A stretch of 6,132 nt of DNA. Origin: Desulfobulbaceae bacterium. GTDB lineage: Bacteria > Desulfobacterota > Desulfobulbia > Desulfobulbales > Desulfobulbaceae. Positions 1-4,567 of the stretch are shown piece by piece. The stretch lies in assembly GCA_007121995.1 (NCBI GenBank), contig SKJK01000180.1, positions 1 to 6,132 on the forward strand, written 5' to 3'. The notes under the pieces are model-generated. The model had not been told where the DNA came from. It searched no databases and saw nothing but the letters and a program-made list of their open reading frames with translations. The position numbers and the translations under genes are program-made. Position 1 is the first letter of the stretch; each line of letters starts with the position of its first letter.

Positions 1-434
1 GAAAGGTGCAGTTCAACAATATGAGGACGAAAATGATCGGGCAGTGTTGTCCCGAGCAAACTGTGGGTAAGGTCATAGGTAAAACGGGGATGGAATTCGA
101 TCTGATTGATCAGATTCTCCAGAGCCACCCGGGATGGCCAGGGCAACTGCTGCCAACCGGAGAGCGGGTGCAGGGTCATATTGAGGAGAGGGAAACCACT
201 CTCCTCAAAAAAAAGAGCCGCAGCCAGGGCATTTTCGGCGGTGTCGGTCGGCAGGTGCACTGTGTAAGCAAGATCCAGTGCAGCCAGAGGCTCGAGCCAG
301 GAGACAACCTTAGCGCGCATGTCCCTATCCCACGTGTATACCAGCAGTTCGACAAAATCGACCTGCCCCACCACCAGCCGGGCGTTATCGAGGAAATTTT
401 CCCCGATAAGCCATGATGTGGTCCCCAATTTCAT
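1..434 (-). CDS. cbiR: CbiR-like cobamide-remodelling phosphodiesterase, 3' end cut by the window edge
   Basis: The first 144 residues of a TIM-barrel protein of the AP endonuclease 2 / xylose isomerase-like fold, starting MKLGTTSWLIG. The visible part carries a typical metal-ligand series: E29 (VELL), H60 in VHLPTD, H89 in TLHP, E106 in LENL, D121 and H124 in DLTH, and H143 in ELHL. The GTTSW start and VHLPTD motif are what I recall for CbiR, which hydrolyses the nucleotide-loop phosphodiester of cobamides so the corrinoid can be rebuilt with a preferred lower ligand. Position after cobU, cobS, cobC and cobT fits this role. The ATG at 434 lies inside cobT (50-nt overlap) and has only a weak ribosome site. 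An in-frame TTG 24 nt upstream, preceded by AGGAGA, is an alternative start. Family assignment is from memory of motifs plus context. A generic sugar phosphate isomerase/epimerase is the main alternative, though less likely here. Confidence 0.8.
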   Translation of the reverse strand, partial: MKLGTTSWLIGENFLDNARLVVGQVDFVELLVYTWDRDMRAKVVSWLEPLAALDLAYTVHLPTDTAENALAAALFFEESGFPLLNMTLHPLSGWQQLPWPSRVALENLINQIEFHPRFTYDLTHSLLGTTLPDHFRPHIVELHL

Positions 435-1479
435 CCCGTGTCTTCCCGATAACGGCAAAGGTTCCCATCTCCTCGATCATTCGCAACGCCGCCTCAATGA
501 TGGAAAAGGCCAAGGCGCAACCCGTGCCCTCGCCCAACCGCATGTTCATGTCGAGCATAGGCTCCAGCCCGGTGATTTCCTTAAGCAGTTTCGCGCCCGG
601 CTCAAAAGAGATGTGCGACGGAATCATATACTGCACCGCCTCCGGGTGCAAGCGGATAGCCGTCAGGGCGGCAACGTTGGATATGAGCCCATCGGTGACC
701 ACCGGAACCCTGCGGGCCGCGCAGGCCAGATAGGTCCCGGTCATCCCGGCGATATCCAGACTGCCGACCTTGGCCAGCACATCAAAAGGATCGTCGGGAT
801 CCGGTCGATGCAGCCGCACCGCCTCCTGAACCACCTCCTTTTTTCGGGCGAAAGCCTCGTCGGTTAATCCCGCGCCCCGGCCGACCACCCGGTCAATGTG
901 CGCCCCGGTGAATGCATACAGTACAGCGCTACTGGCCGTGGTGTTACCGATGCCGATTTCGCCGGTGCCGATGAGGTCATAGCCTTGATCGATGGCCGTG
1001 TTGGTAACCTCGATGCCGGTTTCCACTGCCCGGATGGCCTCATCCCTGGTCATGGCCGGCTCTTTGAGGAAATTGGCTGTGCCCCGGCGGATCTTGCGGT
1101 TGAGCACTAGAGGCAGATCAACATCGACCTGAATACCAATGTCAACGGCAATAATATCGGCCCCGGCGTACCTGGCAAGAAAATTGACTCCCATGCGTCC
1201 CGTGGTGACAAAATCTGCACCGATCCGGGTGATATCCTGGGGATACATGGCAACGCCCTCGGCAACCACACCATTGTCGGCCATCATGACAATAATGGCT
1301 TTTTTGTTGATAACATTATGAATATTCCCCGTGATGCCAGCCACCTGACGAACAATATCCTCCAGTTTACCGAGACTGCCCGGGGGCTTGAGGCAATAAT
1401 CAATCTCTTTTTGTGCCAGCTCCATGACTTCCCGATCCGTGGGATGTATAGCCGCAAGGGTTTGCTGCAGCAGTTGCAT
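385..1479 (-). CDS. cobT: Nicotinate-nucleotide--dimethylbenzimidazole phosphoribosyltransferase CobT
   Basis: A 364-residue cytoplasmic enzyme that transfers phosphoribose from nicotinate mononucleotide to 5,6-dimethylbenzimidazole or a related base, giving alpha-ribazole 5'-phosphate, the lower half of the cobamide nucleotide loop. Family signatures are clear: KPPGSLG at 31-37, MADNGV near 66-71, TGEIGIGNTT at 172-181 and LGEGTG at 315-320. E174, K213 and E317 fall at the same numbers as the phosphate-binding and catalytic residues I recall for the Salmonella enzyme, so activity is expected. The ATG is supported by AGGAGA ending 4 nt upstream, which overlaps the TAG stop of the preceding phosphatase gene. 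The C-terminal tail beyond about residue 346 (…RDEIGDHIMAYRGKFPR) looks longer than usual and lies almost entirely in the overlap with the next gene. Which base the enzyme uses cannot be read from the sequence. Confidence 0.97.
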   Translation of the reverse strand: MQLLQQTLAAIHPTDREVMELAQKEIDYCLKPPGSLGKLEDIVRQVAGITGNIHNVINKKAIIVMMADNGVVAEGVAMYPQDITRIGADFVTTGRMGVNFLARYAGADIIAVDIGIQVDVDLPLVLNRKIRRGTANFLKEPAMTRDEAIRAVETGIEVTNTAIDQGYDLIGTGEIGIGNTTASSAVLYAFTGAHIDRVVGRGAGLTDEAFARKKEVVQEAVRLHRPDPDDPFDVLAKVGSLDIAGMTGTYLACAARRVPVVTDGLISNVAALTAIRLHPEAVQYMIPSHISFEPGAKLLKEITGLEPMLDMNMRLGEGTGCALAFSIIEAALRMIEEMGTFAVIGKTRDEIGDHIMAYRGKFPR

Positions 1480-1483
1480 GGTA

Positions 1484-1489
1484 TCTCCT
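1484..1489 (-). promoter_or_regulatory. Ribosome binding site of cobT
   Basis: AGGAGA on the minus strand, 4 nt before the cobT ATG. It overlaps the TAG stop codon (1488-1490) of the upstream phosphatase gene, so the two genes are probably translationally coupled. This is the strongest Shine-Dalgarno sequence in the operon. Confidence 0.85.
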
Positions 1490-2087
1490 ATCGATAATTG
1501 AAACGGACGAGAATCGGTAAGCTCCCCATGAATTCGATCTCGGTCAGGGTGGCGTTATCCACTTTAAACTTCCAATATCCTGTGGAGACCGAATCGCAGA
1601 AAAAATGGGCCAGCAGCGAACGGATGCAGCCGCCATGGGAAACCATTGCCAACCGCCTGCCACTATTATGATGGACAGTTTCTTCAACAAAACTGATGAC
1701 CCGTTCCTTGAAGGCGGCAAAGGCTTCGCCACCGGGAATGTGCGTCTTTTCCCAGTCGGTAAGCCACTGTTGCCAGACCTCGGGATACTGCCGGGCGATT
1801 TCAGAAAAATGCATCCCCTCCCATTCACCGAAATGAAACTCCTGAATAGACGTGTCGGTGATAATCGAGGTTTGCTGCCCGAAAACCAGGATTGCGGTCT
1901 CCATGGCTCGTTGCAGAGGGCTGGAGAAAATCGCATCCACGTCCAGACCGTTGATTCGTCCCCCAAGGGTAGTGGCCTGCAGCCGGCCGTGATCGTTCAG
2001 CGGCGTATCGGTGCTGCCCATAAGAATGCCGGTTTTGTTCTGCTCAGTTTCACCATGCCGAATGAGATACAGTTTGGTCGTATTCAT
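1488..2087 (-). CDS. cobC: Alpha-ribazole phosphatase-like histidine phosphatase (CobC)
   Basis: A 199-residue member of the histidine phosphatase (phosphoglycerate mutase-like) superfamily. The phosphorylated histidine is H11 in LIRHGET (8-14). The acid in IQEFHFGEWEG is E83, and the second catalytic histidine is H151 in SHGG. The superfamily is broad, but its place between cobS and cobT points to the CobC role: removing the 5'-phosphate from alpha-ribazole phosphate or from the cobalamin 5'-phosphate made by CobS. There is no signal peptide, so it is cytoplasmic. Its ATG overlaps the TGA of cobS in an ATGA arrangement. The only ribosome-site-like bases upstream are a weak GGA, so translation is probably coupled to cobS. 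Length is normal for the family. The histidine-phosphatase call is near certain; substrate specificity rests on context. Confidence 0.9.
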   Translation of the reverse strand: MNTTKLYLIRHGETEQNKTGILMGSTDTPLNDHGRLQATTLGGRINGLDVDAIFSSPLQRAMETAILVFGQQTSIITDTSIQEFHFGEWEGMHFSEIARQYPEVWQQWLTDWEKTHIPGGEAFAAFKERVISFVEETVHHNSGRRLAMVSHGGCIRSLLAHFFCDSVSTGYWKFKVDNATLTEIEFMGSLPILVRFNYR

Positions 2088-2860
2088 ATCAAAAATTTCC
2101 AGAGAAGAAGAAAAACAAAAAAACTGAGGAGTTCCGCCAGTTCAATGCTTGCACCAATGGTGTCTCCAGTGATGCCGCCCAACCGCTTTTTCACATAGGC
2201 GGCAAACAGGATGGCCAGCAGGATCGGCGGCAGATGCAGCACCAGTACCATCCAGGGCAACAGGATCGGCGGAACCCCGCCCATAAACAATATCCCGGTG
2301 ACAATACCAAGAGAGACCAGAGTTGCTGTCACCGCCTGGACCGGACCCGTGCGGTTGACATACTCTCCGATGCCTCGCCCCTCCCGGGCATAGCGGGCCA
2401 CCGCGGAATGCCAGGTCAGGGCCATTCGGCCCAGAACCGGCGCAGCCAGCACAGCCAGAACCGCACCGGTGGCGGGGATATTCTGCAAAAAAATATATTT
2501 TAGCAGAATGGCGAGAACAATGGCGATTACTCCGTTGGTGCCCAGGGACGAGTCGCGCATAATCTCGAGCATCCGCTCGCGAGTCCGGTAGCAAAACAGT
2601 CCGTCAGCGGTATCACCGATTCCGTCGAGGTGAAGTCCTCCGGTCACGGTGATAAGCAGAATTACCGCTACTATGGCACCAATCTCCCGCCCCAGGAAAG
2701 CATCAGTCACCGCAAAAACAATGGCTGCAGGCAAAGCGGCCAGAAGGCCAACCAAGGGCATCCATTTCATTCCCTTCACAAAACGTTCAGCCGTGAACTC
2801 GATCCGCACGGGGATCGGATACCGGGTCATAAACTGGAGCATAAGCAGAAATGAGCGCAC
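2084..2860 (-). CDS. cobS: Adenosylcobinamide-GDP ribazoletransferase (cobalamin synthase) CobS
   Basis: A 258-residue polytopic inner-membrane enzyme that joins adenosylcobinamide-GDP to alpha-ribazole or its phosphate, closing the nucleotide loop. The hallmark motifs are present in order: GGLHLDGIGDTADG at 74-87 with the acidic residues expected to bind Mg, MRDSSLGTNG at 101-110, and GGITGDTIGA at 228-237. Several long hydrophobic stretches, for example about 35-52, 60-74, 110-143, 175-222 and 245-258, are membrane segments. I chose the GTG at 2860. GAGGGG lies 6 nt upstream and overlaps the cobU stop, and translation from it gives the usual N-terminus (VRSFLLMLQFMTRYPIP, initiated with Met). 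The frame stays open upstream to an ATG at 3001, but those 47 extra codons lie inside cobU and look non-native. The 3' end overlaps the next gene by 4 nt. Confidence 0.95.
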   Translation of the reverse strand: MRSFLLMLQFMTRYPIPVRIEFTAERFVKGMKWMPLVGLLAALPAAIVFAVTDAFLGREIGAIVAVILLITVTGGLHLDGIGDTADGLFCYRTRERMLEIMRDSSLGTNGVIAIVLAILLKYIFLQNIPATGAVLAVLAAPVLGRMALTWHSAVARYAREGRGIGEYVNRTGPVQAVTATLVSLGIVTGILFMGGVPPILLPWMVLVLHLPPILLAILFAAYVKKRLGGITGDTIGASIELAELLSFFVFLLLWKFLI

Positions 2861-2866
2861 CTGGTG

Positions 2867-2872
2867 CCCCTC
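2867..2872 (-). promoter_or_regulatory. Ribosome binding site that decides the cobS GTG start
   Basis: GAGGGG on the minus strand, 6 nt before the GTG at 2860. It overlaps the TGA stop of cobU (2871-2873). It supports the internal GTG over the in-frame ATG at 3001, and implies that ribosomes finishing cobU help start cobS. Confidence 0.75.
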
Positions 2873-3434
2873 AATGGCCTTTAATCTGCATGGGAATACC
2901 GGCAACGACCAGAAAAACTTCTGCAGCCGCCATGGCCATCCGTTGATTGACCCGGCCGGCGCAATCGCGAAAAAAACGGGCCATGGGCGAAAGCGGGACA
3001 ATACCGTACCCGACCTCGTTGGTCACAGCGACCAGGTCTGCCCGGCTGTTGGCCACGGCGCTGACAATGGCCTCTGTTTCGGCCAGGACATCAGCCTCCA
3101 CCAGATTCATCTGGGCCACTGTCGGCACCTCCCAATCCATGGAATGCGCAAGCATCCGGTTGGTGACCATCACCGTCAGGCAATCGAGCAGAATGCCCGC
3201 GGCACGGCCTCCTTCTGCAGCGATCACCCCCGATGGCCGGGTGGGACTTTCAAAAGTCTGCCAGGATGCAGGCCGCTGCACCCGATGTTTGGCGATCCGA
3301 TCAGCCATCTCCTTGTCCATTGCTTTGGCTGTGGCAACATAGACAATGTCATCGCCGAACCCGGTGATCAGCTGTTCGGCATAGCGACTCTTGCCGCTTC
3401 TCGCCCCACCGGTGATCAGAATAATGCGTCCCAT
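2871..3434 (-). CDS. cobU: Bifunctional adenosylcobinamide kinase / adenosylcobinamide-phosphate guanylyltransferase CobU
   Basis: A 187-residue cytoplasmic P-loop enzyme that phosphorylates adenosylcobinamide and then transfers GMP from GTP, producing the adenosylcobinamide-GDP used by CobS. The Walker A motif GGARSGKS is at 9-16. The RIAKHRVQRP segment contains H50, which aligns with the histidine that forms the GMP-enzyme intermediate in the family. VTNEVGYGIVP and the following FFRDCAGRVNQRMA segment are strongly conserved CobU blocks. I start at the ATG at 3434 because it gives the normal N-terminus (MGRIILITGG) and normal length. An in-frame ATG at 3467 would add 11 residues, has no ribosome site, and lies only about 10 nt beyond the likely transcription start. 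This is the first gene of the cob operon; cobS follows after 10 nt. Confidence 0.96.
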   Translation of the reverse strand: MGRIILITGGARSGKSRYAEQLITGFGDDIVYVATAKAMDKEMADRIAKHRVQRPASWQTFESPTRPSGVIAAEGGRAAGILLDCLTVMVTNRMLAHSMDWEVPTVAQMNLVEADVLAETEAIVSAVANSRADLVAVTNEVGYGIVPLSPMARFFRDCAGRVNQRMAMAAAEVFLVVAGIPMQIKGH

Positions 3435-3438
3435 GCAA

Positions 3439-3464
3439 ACACCACCCGATAGCTGTCGCGGTGT
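3439..3464 (-). promoter_or_regulatory. Possible hairpin covering the cobU ribosome site
   Basis: On the minus strand ACACC (3464-3460) can pair with GGTGT (3443-3439), with an inner CGA/TCG pairing. The 3' arm holds the G-rich GGGTGG sequence that is the only ribosome-site candidate for the cobU ATG at 3434. Pairing would hide it. The stem is short and imperfect, so any regulatory role is a guess. Confidence 0.25.
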
Positions 3465-3483
3465 CATCTACGCAACCCGCGAC

Positions 3484-3489
3484 ATTATA
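3484..3489 (-). promoter_or_regulatory. Candidate -10 box of the cob operon promoter
   Basis: A perfect TATAAT on the minus strand, 49 nt upstream of the cobU ATG, in an AT-rich stretch. It would place the transcript start near 3477 and leave a leader of about 43 nt. No good -35 hexamer is found 16-19 nt upstream, so the promoter may be weak or need an activator. Confidence 0.5.
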
Positions 3490-3596
3490 TTTTTAACTGA
3501 AAAGAACGTTTTGGGTCAGGGAAAACAATTGATAACGGCAGGTTAAACGTAATCATATCAATGGTTCCGGTCGGTGGACCTGATGCTCCCAGAACA

Positions 3597-4019
3597 CTAC
3601 CTGCAGGCAAAAAAAGTGACATAATTGTTAAGTTCAACGACACCTGCTTTTTGAATGCTATTGTGGAGCATATTCTGATTGTGGGCGCTGGAATGACGCC
3701 AGGCATCGAACTGCTCCCGGGCGTTGGTATGACCAGCACCGACATTTTCGACACAAAGCGTACTGCCGGCACGGTCAAAGCGGTCCTTGAAACCGAGATG
3801 ACTGGTCCTCTTCTGGCGGAACATTGCAAAACTGTGCTGCCGTGCCAATCGATGCAGGCCGTCATCGGCACGCAGTGTATTGAGACCATGTTCCTGACGA
3901 TGGGTATTGATCAGCTCCAGCAGGGTGCGACTGTAGAGAGAACTCCCCTCCGCCGCCATCGGCATGCTACTCAGACACAGCGTCAACAGTACGCCCCACA
4001 ACACATATCTCCCTGGCAT
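3597..4019 (-). CDS. Small secreted CAP/SCP-domain protein
   Basis: A 140-residue protein made of a signal peptide and one CAP (SCP/PR-1) domain. The N-terminus has a basic residue, a hydrophobic core (VLWGVLLTLCLSS, about 6-18) and a likely signal peptidase I site after MAA near 23, so export is expected. Domain features are an LLELINTHRQEHGL helix (33-46), SHLGF with H74, CVENVGAG with E91, and SSAHNQNML with H113. These match the His/Glu pocket residues of CAP domains. C89 and C139 could form a disulfide. C15 lacks a good lipobox. Function in bacteria is generally unknown. The start is uncertain: the ATG at 4019 has only CGGA upstream, while an in-frame TTG at 4037 has AAAGGAG about 11 nt ahead, and the frame is open to an ATG at 4115. 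It lies upstream of cobU on the same strand but is functionally unrelated by sequence. Confidence 0.85.
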   Translation of the reverse strand: MPGRYVLWGVLLTLCLSSMPMAAEGSSLYSRTLLELINTHRQEHGLNTLRADDGLHRLARQHSFAMFRQKRTSHLGFKDRFDRAGSTLCVENVGAGHTNAREQFDAWRHSSAHNQNMLHNSIQKAGVVELNNYVTFFACR

Positions 4020-4357
4020 GTTATTTCCGGTTTTCAAAGCAGCACCATCTCCTTTGCTGACCCGGCAATCCCGGTGGTGACTTCGGGACACTGCGGTGTA
4101 ATTTTCAACGGCCATGGTAGCAAGGTTCGCCCTGGCGTCAAGTTATTTCTGGGTCTGGCAAACGGAAGTCAACAGCTCAACTCCGCACGTTTTTCCTGTT
4201 CTGCACTCTTGCCAAGGCTTGTCCCTGGCCGTCCTCCATGTTTGTGTCCGTGCACCGGATGCAGGAGACGAAAAAGAGTTCGGCACCCGCACCCTCACCG
4301 TGGGACAGGCAACGGCGGGACACCTGTGATCGCATTTCGCGACCCTGCTCGCCACTC

Positions 4358-4386
4358 TTGTTTTTGCAGGCACAATCGAGTATAAT
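4358..4386 (+). promoter_or_regulatory. Sigma70-type promoter for the KamA-family gene
   Basis: TTGTTT (4358-4363) and a perfect TATAAT (4381-4386) are separated by 17 nt, the ideal spacing. Transcription would start near 4393, giving a leader of about 175 nt before the ATG at 4568. The -35 box matches the consensus only in its first three bases. This is the best promoter in the window. Confidence 0.6.
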
Positions 4387-4389
4387 AGC

Positions 4390-4404
4390 ATACATTCATT
4401 GTAT
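4390..4404. repeat. Small palindrome at the expected transcription start
   Basis: ATACA and TGTAT form a perfect 5-bp inverted repeat around a 5-base centre, starting 3 nt after the -10 box. The position would suit a repressor operator. An inverted repeat this short in AT-rich DNA may also be chance. Confidence 0.35.
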
Positions 4405-4424
4405 CTATATAGCTGAATCTCGCC

Positions 4425-4438
4425 GGAACCTCCGTTCC
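4425..4438. repeat. Short inverted repeat in the leader
   Basis: GGAAC and GTTCC pair perfectly around the four-base loop CTCC. A run of six T residues follows 16 nt later (4455-4460), too far for a normal intrinsic terminator. Confidence 0.35.
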
Positions 4439-4462
4439 ACACTTCTACCCCACATTTTTTCA

Positions 4463-4487
4463 GGGCCACAGGGGCACCCCCTTGTCC
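4463..4487. repeat. GC-rich imperfect hairpin in the leader
   Basis: GGGG (4471-4474) can pair with the CCCC run that follows it, and ACA with TGT and GGG with CCC further out, leaving small bulges. It lies about 80 nt before the KamA-family start. No T run follows it on either strand, so it is not a terminator. A role in the leader RNA is only possible. Confidence 0.3.
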
Positions 4488-4567
4488 CGTTCCTGTTACT
4501 TCCGGCCGGATCCTTACCGTGTTTTCCGACAATGGTTCCCTGTGAACCGCAACGTGACGGGATCATC

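Larger units (their letters stand above)
3435..3596. other. Spacer between the CAP-domain gene and cobU
   Basis: These 162 bases hold the candidate cob promoter and a short leader. I see no hairpin followed by a T run to end the CAP transcript, so some read-through into the cob operon is possible. There is not enough room or conserved sequence for a cobalamin riboswitch. Confidence 0.5.
4020..4567. other. Intergenic region between divergent CAP-domain and KamA-family genes
   Basis: About 550 bases with no convincing gene. Open frames exist on both strands (for example minus 4143-4532), but their products are rich in Cys, Arg, Gly and Thr without recognisable motifs and they lack ribosome sites. 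The region contains a plus-strand promoter near 4358-4386, a small palindrome at the expected transcript start, and two short inverted repeats in the leader of the KamA-family gene. Towards the CAP gene, two minus-strand TTGAC motifs (about 4137-4141 and 4168-4172) might be -35 boxes, but neither has a good -10 partner. Confidence 0.5.

Noticed and set aside
2861..3001. Longer CobS starting at the ATG at 3001
   Set aside because: The extra 47 residues overlap cobU, do not resemble a CobS N-terminus, and the GTG at 2860 has a good ribosome site.
2649..3452. Plus-strand open frame of 267 codons opposite cobS and cobU
   Set aside because: Both minus-strand genes carry unmistakable family motifs; the antisense product is His- and Arg-rich with no domain.
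3561..4385. Plus-strand open frame of 274 codons opposite the CAP gene
   Set aside because: It is antisense to a gene with a clear CAP domain and signal peptide, its product has no recognisable motif, and it runs into the promoter region of the KamA-family gene.
4425..4460. Possible intrinsic terminator or attenuator in the leader
   Set aside because: The hairpin has only 5 bp and the T run begins 16 nt after it, so the usual geometry is missing.
4143..4532. Minus-strand open frame of 129 codons in the intergenic region
   Set aside because: It has no ribosome site and an odd composition rich in Cys, Arg, Thr and Gly. It also overlaps a strong opposite-strand promoter. A real small gene cannot be fully excluded.
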